This document shows positions 17,001 through 24,283 of a stretch of 40,959 nucleotides of DNA, piece after piece. The DNA is taken from assembly GCA_013215165.1 (NCBI GenBank), contig JABSRG010000028.1:1-40959 (forward strand), given 5' to 3'. A program made the translations under genes and the position numbers. The stretch comes from Opitutales bacterium (GTDB taxonomy: Bacteria; Verrucomicrobiota; Verrucomicrobiia; Opitutales; JABSRG01). The notes below the pieces were generated by a model. The model was not told the DNA's origin. It was given only the letters and a program-made list of their open reading frames with translations, and made no database searches. The first letter of the stretch is position 1, and every line of letters begins with the position of its first letter.

Positions 17001-17421
17001 TCAAGCAAACCTTAACGATTCGCCCACCACCATCTCACTCGAAAGTCGAGCCATCCTGGTCGTGGATGATCATCTAAAAAACCAGCAGCTAGTTAGAGAC
17101 TTCCTAGTCTCCAGAAACTACGAAGTGCTCACCGCCTCCGACGGAAAGTCAGCTGTCGAACGCGCCTTATTTGCACAACCCGATTTAGTTCTGATGGATA
17201 TCCAGATGCCCGGCATGGACGGTTTCGAAGCGATCCGCCTCATTCGCAGAGACCCCACCGGGCGCTATATCCCCATCATCGCGATGACGGCCATGGCTAT
17301 GGAAGGCGACCGAGAAACGTGCATCGATGCAGGAGCGAATGATTATATTTCTAAGCCTATTCGCCTCAACGAACTTGCCACTATGATCGAGCACCACATC
17401 CGCAGCCACACCACACTGTAA
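14054..17421 (+). pseudogene. Multi-PAS hybrid histidine kinase/response regulator, split by a frameshift
   Basis: Read as one gene, this is a membrane-anchored sensor of about 1,118 residues. It has a hydrophobic segment near residues 19-41 and a PAS-like domain (LYDHSPKIWIATGAEGELIY). A weak GAF-like region comes next, then PAS domains around YQQMLDAMPSMVWRSEADP, FKQAVESSTAGIIIA and IVLDQIPEPTLVAI. The HisKA box SHELRTPLNS follows (His748), then the ATPase domain (NLLSNAVKFTP, DTGPGIP, GSGLGLSLA) and a receiver domain (ILVVDDH, LMDIQMPGMDG, with phospho-Asp at 17196). The frame breaks at a perfect 11-bp tandem duplication (16486-16507). Removing one copy restores ELKKAPVSVKELCDASLDLL and joins both frames exactly. 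As it stands, translation ends at 16672 without an ATPase domain. The ATG at 14093 is an alternative start. Confidence 0.88.
16486..16507 (+). repeat. Perfect 11-bp tandem duplication causing the kinase frameshift
   Basis: AAAGGCCCCGG occurs twice in a row, at 16486-16496 and 16497-16507. One copy gives an uninterrupted kinase frame between the HisKA and ATPase domains. Two copies shift the frame. The duplication is a classic product of replication slippage and is in principle reversible. Confidence 0.95.
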
Positions 17422-17491
17422 GCGCAACGATCGCGGGATATTATTCTAGAGCAGCGCGCTTTTAAATTGGCGGAAAACACTTACGGCGGGC

Positions 17492-17908
17492 CTAAACAAC
17501 AAGTGGGTTTCTCCAATTCAATCCTGAAAACCTGCTGAAATCGCTGTCATTCGAATGAAGCACTGCGCGATGTTTCATGGCATAGACTGCAAGTGAAGCA
17601 TCTGAGGCCAATAAACCGCTGCAATTAGACTCAGCCATTAATCGGATAACTTCCTGCATGTGGTTCTCTTGAAGAGTCAATATCCGTGCGACTGGCGAGC
17701 TCAGCCATGTATCAACCACGGTGCGCGCGCGACGCATCTCGTAGCCTTGGATTCGTGGCAATTCTAACGAACCCCAGCATCACTTCGTGGGGAGACCGAT
17801 GAGTTCATTTCCGTTTAACGTGGTTTCCCACCAGTCCTTTGCGCGCGCATGTTGGGGAACTTCGAGATTGTGGGCGTAGAGCAGCAAGTTGATGTCAGGT
17901 AGAATCAT
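17492..17908 (-). pseudogene. VapC-type PIN toxin with internal frameshifts
   Basis: The N-terminal part begins at the ATG at 17908 with ILPDINLLLYAHNLEVPQHA, a PIN-domain start with Asp5 and Asn7, and runs to ELIGLP. A TGA at 17780-17782 then interrupts it. Shifting one frame gives HEVMLGFVRIATNPR, the expected next PIN segment. The original frame resumes with EMRRARTVVDTWLSSPVARI and continues to the end, with DASLAVYAMKHRAVLHSNDSDFSRF carrying the last acidic residues. Loss of one C from a C-run at about 17789-17792 plus a second indel (for example an 8-bp deletion within an ancestral CGAATCCA duplication) explains this, since the total change keeps the frame. The toxin is probably dead, or the assembly is wrong here. 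It overlaps the antitoxin gene by ATGA. Confidence 0.85.
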
Positions 17909-18156
17909 CGCTTGAGTTCTCGTAGCGTTTCCTCGTCATCCCATAATTCAGCGATATGATTCCAATTTACCTCTGAAAACTCGGATGGCAGACTATTCAA
18001 AAATAATGGCTCAACCTTTATCTTGTCTTCAGAGTCTAGCAACAGGCCACGGCGAATGGATCTGTTTAAGACCTCTTTAAAGGACAAACCCGTCCGTGTC
18101 ATTTCCTCCTCTAAAAGATGCTGATTGTCCGGTTCTATTGTGACCGTCGTACGCAC
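17905..18156 (-). CDS. VapB-type antitoxin of the broken pair
   Basis: An 83-residue protein starting with GTG at 18156: RTTVTIEPDNQHLLEEEMTR, then TGLSFKEVLNRSIRRGLL. This is a ribbon-helix-helix fold typical of antitoxins paired with PIN toxins of the ALHSND type. The C-terminal half (VNWNHIAELWDDEETLRELKR) is acidic, as expected for toxin binding. The frame is intact while the partner toxin is not. It overlaps the toxin start by four bases. A perfect 8-bp inverted repeat lies 21-46 bases upstream. It may now be an orphan antitoxin. Confidence 0.85.
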   Translation of the reverse strand: MRTTVTIEPDNQHLLEEEMTRTGLSFKEVLNRSIRRGLLLDSEDKIKVEPLFLNSLPSEFSEVNWNHIAELWDDEETLRELKR

Positions 18157-18176
18157 TTTTAGATGATCGGACGAAT

Positions 18177-18202
18177 CGCTTTGCCGTCAAGACAGCAAAG
18201 CG
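18177..18202. promoter_or_regulatory. Inverted repeat upstream of the second vapB, candidate operator
   Basis: CGCTTTGC (18177-18184) and GCAAAGCG (18195-18202) form perfect 8-bp arms with a 10-base spacer. On the minus strand the spacer and arm contain TTGACG, which could be a -35 box for the antitoxin gene starting at 18156. An autoregulatory operator is likely but unproven. Confidence 0.4.
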
Positions 18203-18258
18203 ACTATCATCATGGCGAAGTGGGTCTATTTTACACGCGATGTCCAAAGTCTGCGGAC

Positions 18259-18293
18259 AAAAAATGCGCTCTTACCTGGAGGAAAGAGCGCAT
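18259..18293 (-). terminator. Rho-independent terminator of the mcsA-mcsB-clpC operon
   Basis: A perfect 10-bp stem (ATGCGCTCTT / AAGAGCGCAT, 18264-18273 and 18284-18293) with a 10-base loop is followed on the minus strand by six U residues. It lies about 30 bases after the clpC stop. Confidence 0.88.
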
Positions 18294-18323
18294 GTGAAAG
18301 ATGTTTGACCGATCTTTAGTTAC

Positions 18324-20864
18324 CTAAACGTCCGAAGATCCGACGCTGGGCGCGGCATCTTCAAGGGCTTCAAAGTCGAGATTGTCACCTGCCTTATTGA
18401 GAACCACGAGAAGAGGCTCACCCTTTTTGACGTCTCCACGAAGAAGCGACTCCGCGAGGTTGTCTTCGAGGTATCGCTCTACGGCGCGGCGTAGCGGACG
18501 AGCCCCATACTTGTCGTCGTAACCCTTTTCGATCAGGAAGTCCTTAGCATCTTCGGTGAACTCAAAGGTCATTTTGTGCTCAGCAAGACGCTTGCTGACT
18601 TTTTTCAGCTCGAGCTCCACGATTTGCTTCATGTGCTTCTTTTTGAGGCCTTGGAAGATAACGATCTCGGTGAGGCGATTGAGGAACTCTGGTTTGAAGA
18701 CCTTCTTGGTCTCATCCAGGATCTTACTCTTCACCTTTTCAAAATCGTCATGCCCGTCAGGGTCTATGCTGAAGCCGAGGGTGTTATTTTTCTGAAGAAT
18801 TTCCGCACCGACGTTGGACGTCATGATGAGGATGGTATTCCGGAAGTCTACCTTGCGACCCAAACTATCGGTCAGGCGTCCATCTTCGAGCACCTGCAAG
18901 AGCAACTGAACGACATCAGGATGTGCCTTCTCGATCTCATCAAAAAGAACGAGACTGTAGGGCTTGCGACGCACTGCCTCGGTAAGCTGACCGCCTTCTT
19001 CGTAACCGACATAACCAGGAGGCGAGCCGATCAAACGGGAAACGCTGAACTTCTCCATGTATTCCGACATGTCGATCTGAATGATAGCGTCCTGATCACC
19101 GAACATGCGGTCCGCAAGGATCTTAGCCAAATGTGTCTTACCGACCCCAGTAGGTCCGAGGAACATAAAAGAACCAATCGGGCGACGCGGATCTTTCAGA
19201 TCTGCGCGTGAACGGCGGAGTGCCTTGGCAATAACCTCCGTTGCAACGTCTTGGCCAATGAGTTCACCTTGCAGGTCCGATTCCAGCTCAAGCAGCTTTT
19301 TGCTGTCTTTTTGCTCCATGCGGTTGAGTGGGATACCGGTCCAATCCGAAACCACGCGCATCATATCCTCATCGTCGACGGTGATCTGTTGCTCCTCGCG
19401 GTTCTTTTTCCAATCGTCCAATACCTCTTCTCGGTGAGCACGGAGATGCTTCTCGCGATCACGGAATTTGGCTGCCTCTTCGAAGTCCTGCTTTGAAATC
19501 GCGTCCTCTTTTTTGGCGCACACCTCATCTATCTCATCGCTGAGGCTTTCGATTTCAGGTGGACGCTTTAGAGAATCAATACGCGCTCGGGCTCCAGCTT
19601 CATCGAGCACGTCGATCGCCTTATCTGGTAAAAAGCGTCCGTTGACATACCGATCAGAAATCTTGACGGCCGACTCAATAGCCTTGTCGGTAAAGACAAC
19701 CTTGTGGTGCTCCTCGTATTTGTGACGGATACCCTTGAGAATCTGCACCGAATCTTCGACACTCGGTGCATCGACTTTGACCGACTGGAAGCGACGATCC
19801 AGCGCGCTGTCCTTCTCAATATATTTGCGATATTCGGCAAGCGTCGTGGCTCCGATGCATTGCAGCTCACCACGGCTGAGAGCAGGCTTAAAAATATTTG
19901 AAGCGTCCATTGCTCCCTCGGCCGCACCCGCACCCACGATGGTGTGCAACTCGTCGATGAAAAGAATAACGTTTTTCGTGCGACGGATCTCATCCATCAC
20001 CGCCTTGATACGTTCTTCAAATTGGCCGCGATACTTCGTTCCGGCAACCATTAGGGCCAGGTCAAGTGTGATGACTTTCTTGTCAGCGAGGATCTCTGGC
20101 ACCACGCCGCTAGAAATTTCCAAGGCTAAGCCTTCTACGATGGCGGTCTTACCCACCCCCGCTTCGCCAATAAGAACTGGGTTATTCTTCGTTCTGCGGC
20201 AGAGAATCTGAATGACGCGGCGGATCTCCTTTTTCCGTCCGATAACCGGATCTAGATCGCCCTTCATGGCGAGCTCGGTCAAATCACGGCCGAAAGCTTT
20301 GAGGGCTGGTGTTTTGACATCCTTCTTTTCGTCGCCGCCGCCTCCTCCGACGGGCTGTGCTCCACCTCCGCTCGAACCTCCAGCATTTGCAGGCCCTTCA
20401 TCAGGATCTCCGCCCGTAAAGTTGGGGTCGAGCTCGGCAAGGATCTCATTACGGCAACGATCAATGTCGACATCCAATGATTTCAACACCCGAGCCGCAA
20501 CACCTTCGCCTTCTCTCAAGAGACCCAATAAAATATGCTCTGTGCCTACGTAGCTGTGGTTGAGCGCTTTCGCCTCTTTTCCAGATAAAGCGAGCACTTT
20601 TTTAACGCGTGGTGTGTAGGGAATGTTTCCAGAAGGTTTAGTATCTGGGCCACTACCCACTTGTTTCTCAACGGCATTGCGCACCGTTTCGAGGTCGAGT
20701 CCCATCTTTTGCAGAACGTTGACGGCTACTCCCTGCCCAAGGTTGATTAAGCCCAATAACAGGTGTTCCGTGCCCACATAATTGTGGTGGAAACGGTCCG
20801 CCTCTTTTCGCGCTAGTGCTAAAACTTGCTGGGCGCGGGGGGTAAAGTTATTCATCGGTTCCAT
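18324..20864 (-). CDS. clpC: ATP-dependent unfoldase ClpC
   Basis: A 846-residue Hsp100 AAA+ protein. Two N-terminal Clp-N repeats ([18 protein letters not shown] and [18 protein letters not shown], residues 8-145) are of the kind that recognises phospho-arginine in Bacillus ClpC. A Gly-rich linker follows. AAA module 1 has Walker A GEAGVGKT and [15 protein letters not shown]. The middle region carries a UVR motif ([14 protein letters not shown]). Module 2 has [12 protein letters not shown] and a LGF loop (NNTLGFSID) at the ClpP-docking position. It unfolds tagged proteins and passes them to ClpP. It is third in the mcsA-mcsB-clpC operon, 18 bases after mcsB. A GGAGAG ribosome site ten bases upstream favours the ATG at 20864; the ATG at 20855 is also possible. 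A strong terminator follows. Confidence 0.97.
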   Translation of the reverse strand: MEPMNNFTPRAQQVLALARKEADRFHHNYVGTEHLLLGLINLGQGVAVNVLQKMGLDLETVRNAVEKQVGSGPDTKPSGNIPYTPRVKKVLALSGKEAKALNHSYVGTEHILLGLLREGEGVAARVLKSLDVDIDRCRNEILAELDPNFTGGDPDEGPANAGGSSGGGAQPVGGGGGDEKKDVKTPALKAFGRDLTELAMKGDLDPVIGRKKEIRRVIQILCRRTKNNPVLIGEAGVGKTAIVEGLALEISSGVVPEILADKKVITLDLALMVAGTKYRGQFEERIKAVMDEIRRTKNVILFIDELHTIVGAGAAEGAMDASNIFKPALSRGELQCIGATTLAEYRKYIEKDSALDRRFQSVKVDAPSVEDSVQILKGIRHKYEEHHKVVFTDKAIESAVKISDRYVNGRFLPDKAIDVLDEAGARARIDSLKRPPEIESLSDEIDEVCAKKEDAISKQDFEEAAKFRDREKHLRAHREEVLDDWKKNREEQQITVDDEDMMRVVSDWTGIPLNRMEQKDSKKLLELESDLQGELIGQDVATEVIAKALRRSRADLKDPRRPIGSFMFLGPTGVGKTHLAKILADRMFGDQDAIIQIDMSEYMEKFSVSRLIGSPPGYVGYEEGGQLTEAVRRKPYSLVLFDEIEKAHPDVVQLLLQVLEDGRLTDSLGRKVDFRNTILIMTSNVGAEILQKNNTLGFSIDPDGHDDFEKVKSKILDETKKVFKPEFLNRLTEIVIFQGLKKKHMKQIVELELKKVSKRLAEHKMTFEFTEDAKDFLIEKGYDDKYGARPLRRAVERYLEDNLAESLLRGDVKKGEPLLVVLNKAGDNLDFEALEDAAPSVGSSDV

Positions 20865-20882
20865 ATGCTAGCTTCTCTCCTT

Positions 20883-21977
20883 TCACAGTGCAGATAATTC
20901 AAATCGGTCAAATCCGAGCTTCGGTAAGTTTTGAAAAGCTTCGCGAACTCGGGTTGCTCTTAGTAAGTCGCGCTCATCGGGCGAAATTTCAGCTCCAGCG
21001 CGCAATTGTATGTGCGCTGGCTGACATTCGATGAATAATTGGTCTAACATTAGCCTGTGTTCCTCAGGAATCAACCCGAGGTCCAAACCAAGTCGAACCA
21101 ATGACAAAGAATTCATTGCCTCATTTGAGCTTAAAAGGTGCCCATTCTGCAAAATCCCGAAGGCACGGCCAATCTTGTCGAAGATACGTGCCTTATTCCC
21201 TTCCACGAGCTTGAGACGCGCATTCGTTTCATGCTCGATCACCGTCTTGAGGACATTGCTCAAGCGTTCGATTATATGCCCTTCCTCCTCGCCAAGAGTT
21301 TGCTGGTTGGAAATTTGAAAGAGGCTCCCTGACGCCTCGGAACTTTCCCCATAGAGACCACGGACTGCGATGCCAAGTTGATTAACAGAGCGGACCACTT
21401 TGTCCATCAGGTTGGACATCACGAGCCCAGGCAAATGCAACATCATACTTGCGCGCAGGCCAGTTCCCAGATTGGTGGGGCAGGCTGTGAGATAGCCGAG
21501 CTTCAGCGAAAAAGCAAATTCGAGATGACGCTCCAGCGCGGTGTCTATTTCTGACATCGTCTTCCAGGTTTCCTTGAGAGAAAAACCGGGGAGCAATACC
21601 TGCATACGGAAGTGATCTTCCTCATTGATCATAATTGCGCAGGAACGATCTTTCGAAAGCATCACTGCTGAGCCATTAGACTCACACAACTCACGGCTTA
21701 TGAGATGGCGCTCTACCAAAACTTGCCGCTCTAGATCACTTAGGTCCTCCATCGGGACAAATTCTCCACTCTCCATCGGACGAAGGTCACAGACTGCGTC
21801 ACGACACCGCGACAAAACGTCTCTATTTTGGGCCGAACTGGCTCTGCCAGGAAATGGAAAGTCACTCAGGTTGCGCGCTAACCTAACTCGTGATGTGATC
21901 ACCACATCAGAAGATCGGAAAGTCATCTCATTCGAAAGAAAAGGATGCTCTAAAATATCCTGAATCAAATCCTTCAC
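20883..21977 (-). CDS. mcsB: Protein-arginine kinase McsB
   Basis: A 364-residue ATP:guanido phosphotransferase-type kinase that phosphorylates arginine side chains of proteins, marking them for ClpC. Motifs seen are VVITSRVRLARNLSDFPFP (phosphate-binding arginines), INEEDHFRMQ (catalytic glutamates), LTACPTNLGTGLRASMMLH and RGLYGESSEASGSLFQISN. The C-terminal RDLLRA (within ERDLLRATRVREAF) matches the RDxxRA phospho-arginine pocket that makes Bacillus McsB allosterically self-activated. The length is close to the Firmicute protein. Its start overlaps the mcsA stop by four bases (ATGA). With all key residues kept, it should be an active protein kinase and not a metabolic arginine or creatine kinase. 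Confidence 0.95.
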   Translation of the reverse strand: MKDLIQDILEHPFLSNEMTFRSSDVVITSRVRLARNLSDFPFPGRASSAQNRDVLSRCRDAVCDLRPMESGEFVPMEDLSDLERQVLVERHLISRELCESNGSAVMLSKDRSCAIMINEEDHFRMQVLLPGFSLKETWKTMSEIDTALERHLEFAFSLKLGYLTACPTNLGTGLRASMMLHLPGLVMSNLMDKVVRSVNQLGIAVRGLYGESSEASGSLFQISNQQTLGEEEGHIIERLSNVLKTVIEHETNARLKLVEGNKARIFDKIGRAFGILQNGHLLSSNEAMNSLSLVRLGLDLGLIPEEHRLMLDQLFIECQPAHIQLRAGAEISPDERDLLRATRVREAFQNLPKLGFDRFELSAL

Positions 21978-22501
21978 GCGTCGACCTCGTCGTTTCCAGA
22001 GGACACCTCTAAGTCACGGATTTCATCTCGTATCGTGGCCGCTTCTTCGTAGCGCTCTTCAGAAATTGCACCGTTGAGTCTGTCACGCAATTCCTGCATT
22101 TCCTCGCGGTGGCGCGCACGCTCGAGCATTGCCTCCGGCACCTTGCCGGAATGTTGTATGCCCGGCTGCATCCGCTCCAGCATTGGCAACACCTCGTCTT
22201 CAAGCGCTTCGAAACACTCCGAGCAACCGAGGCGACCTGTCTTGTTCAGCTGGGATACGGTGAGCCCACATGATGGGCACGCATGCTCACTACGCGAGTC
22301 ATCCGCTTCGGCTGAATCGGGTGCAGGAATCAATCCCTTGTCTATCAAGTCTGCCAGGGAGAATCCACCGGGGTCCATCACGCCAAGCTTCTGCGCGCAT
22401 GCTTCGCAGAGGTTTATCTTGTGTATTTTGTTACCAATGATCTGCGTGAGATGGACGGTCGCCGGTGCTCCGCAAACATCGCATTTGATCTCTTTGCCCA
22501 T
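21974..22501 (-). CDS. mcsA: McsA-like zinc-binding activator of McsB
   Basis: A 175-residue protein with four CxxC pairs, in CDVCG, LCEACAQ, ACPSCG and GCSEC, forming zinc fingers. A C-terminal UVR-type coiled coil (EEMQELRDRLNGAISEERYEEAATIRDEIRDLE) follows. This is the McsA architecture. McsA activates the McsB arginine kinase and helps connect it to ClpC. A CtsR repressor gene, which begins the equivalent Bacillus operon, is absent here; mcsA is the first gene. A 161-bp gap separates it from purH upstream, so separate transcription is possible. Confidence 0.93.
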   Translation of the reverse strand: MGKEIKCDVCGAPATVHLTQIIGNKIHKINLCEACAQKLGVMDPGGFSLADLIDKGLIPAPDSAEADDSRSEHACPSCGLTVSQLNKTGRLGCSECFEALEDEVLPMLERMQPGIQHSGKVPEAMLERARHREEMQELRDRLNGAISEERYEEAATIRDEIRDLEVSSGNDEVDA

Positions 22502-22662
22502 GATTTAAAATTCGTCAGATTAGGGTGAATATCCACCCACAATAGCGAACTCCATACCCATATGCGTAGACCCGGTCGGCGCAACAAAGTTCGGCGGTTT
22601 TGAGGTCAATGGAAAATATCAGCCTTTTAGCACCCCAGGACTCAGCACTTCGGTCGCTTCAC

Positions 22663-24204
22663 TTAGTGCTTAAAGTGGCGCGTGCGTGTAATCACCATGG
22701 CCATCTCGTGCTGGTCAGCAGCCGCGATTACTTCGTCATCGCGCAGTGAGCCACCGGTCTGAATACAGGCTGTAGCGCCCGCTTCGGCGGCCGCCACCAA
22801 TCCATCAGCAAAGGGGATCAGCGCGTCGCTGCAGACGGTGCTCCCGGCAAGTGGCAATCCAGCCTCACCAGCTTTCCACACAGCAATGCGCGAACTGTCG
22901 ACACGCGACATTTGTCCGGCACCGATTCCAATGGTTCGAGAGCCTTTGGTATAGATGACCGCGTTAGACTTCACATGCTTGACCACTTTCCAGCCAAACA
23001 ACATCGATGCCCATTCTTCTTCAGTCGGTTGGCGCTGGGTCACTACTTCAAACGTAGCAACATCGTCGACTTCTGTATCGGCCTCTTGCACGAGCAGCCC
23101 TCCCACAACGGTTTTGATATCAAGAGGCCGGTCTGCTTTAAGCGACTTCAACTGCCTCATCAGTCGAAGATTCTTCTTCTTTTGGAGCAATGCGAGCGCA
23201 TCGGGCTCAAAGTCGGGAGCAATAATGATCTCACAGAAAATCTCCCTGATGGCTTCTGCTATTGCCAAGTCGCAGGTGTGATTCATTGCGATGATTCCAC
23301 CAAACGGGGCCTGCCGGTCGGTCTCAAACGCCGCATCCCATGCAGCACGTAAGCTGTCACCTGAAGCAACACCACACGGATTGGTATGTTTGACGATCGC
23401 AACAGTGGGAGCGCCACCGTGGAACTCATCCATCAAATCGGCAGCAGCTTGAGTATCGACGATATTATTAAAGCTCAGAGCCTTGCCATGTAGCTGCTCA
23501 AAGAAATCATGGAAGTTTCCGTAAAGCGCTGCGGCTTGGTGAGGATTCTCACCGTAGCGCATAGCTTCCGTCTTGGGTAGTGAAAGAGAGATCGCTTCCG
23601 GCAAGGCGTCACTCTCTGGGCCATACCCCACTTTAGCTAGATATCCAGAAATCGCTGCATCATACGTTGCCGTACGCTGGTAGACTTTGAGAGCTAATTC
23701 TTTTCGGAGGGGCAAAAAATCACTGCCAGATTGAAAGGCTTCAATCACACGATCGTAGTCGGTCGGATCGGTCACCACAGTGACGCTCGCGTGGTTTTTC
23801 GCCGCGCTGCGTAGCATGGAAGGCCCACCAATATCAATATTCTCAATAGCCTCTTCGACCGTGACACCTGTTTTCGCAACCGTCGCTTCGAAAGGATATA
23901 GATTCACCACCACTAAATCGATCATATCGATCCCGTGCTCTGCGGCGACCGTCGTATGCTCAGTCTTATCACGGCGACACAGCAACCCACCATGCACCTT
24001 AGGGTGGAGAGTCTTGACCCGCCCCTCCATCATCTCGGGAAAGCCGGTGTAGTCACTCACATCGGTCACCTCCAGACCAGCGTCGCGCAGCAAATGCGCG
24101 GTACCCCCCGTCGACAAAATACGAAAATCCAACTTCGCTAGCGCCTCAGCAAACGGCACTAGGCCAGCCTTGTCGGAAACAGAAATCAATGCAGTTCGAG
24201 CCAT
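22663..24204 (-). CDS. purH: Bifunctional AICAR formyltransferase/IMP cyclohydrolase
   Basis: A 513-residue enzyme for the last two steps of purine synthesis. The N-terminal IMP cyclohydrolase (MGS-like) domain runs to about residue 195, with ALISVSDKAGLVPFAEAL, ILSTGGTAHLLRDAG, GFPEMMEGRVKTLHPKVHGG and NIDIGGPSMLRSAAKNH. The AICAR transformylase domain follows, with RYGENPHQAAALYG, LSFNNIVDTQAA, VAIVKHTNPCGVA, FGGIIAMNH, VKSNAVIYTKG and IQTGGSLRDDEVI. The ATG at 24204 gives the family N-terminus; an upstream TTG is rejected. Divergent from the nuclease-helicase gene, with 79 bases between. Confidence 0.97.
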   Translation of the reverse strand: MARTALISVSDKAGLVPFAEALAKLDFRILSTGGTAHLLRDAGLEVTDVSDYTGFPEMMEGRVKTLHPKVHGGLLCRRDKTEHTTVAAEHGIDMIDLVVVNLYPFEATVAKTGVTVEEAIENIDIGGPSMLRSAAKNHASVTVVTDPTDYDRVIEAFQSGSDFLPLRKELALKVYQRTATYDAAISGYLAKVGYGPESDALPEAISLSLPKTEAMRYGENPHQAAALYGNFHDFFEQLHGKALSFNNIVDTQAAADLMDEFHGGAPTVAIVKHTNPCGVASGDSLRAAWDAAFETDRQAPFGGIIAMNHTCDLAIAEAIREIFCEIIIAPDFEPDALALLQKKKNLRLMRQLKSLKADRPLDIKTVVGGLLVQEADTEVDDVATFEVVTQRQPTEEEWASMLFGWKVVKHVKSNAVIYTKGSRTIGIGAGQMSRVDSSRIAVWKAGEAGLPLAGSTVCSDALIPFADGLVAAAEAGATACIQTGGSLRDDEVIAAADQHEMAMVITRTRHFKH

Positions 24205-24283
24205 GAACGCAGACAAGACAGTGGCGCGCTTGTCATCAATTTAAAATCCAGACAACAAGGAAGAAATCAGTCATAAAAGTCTA

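Noticed and set aside
16600-17421. Separate ATPase/receiver gene starting at 16600
   Set aside because: The N-terminal part of the ATPase-linked sequence is readable upstream of 16600 and joins the first frame exactly when one 11-bp copy is removed, so this is one broken gene and not two.
18576-20553. Several long plus-strand frames opposite clpC
   Set aside because: All lie inside a full-length, well-conserved clpC on the minus strand and show no protein motifs.
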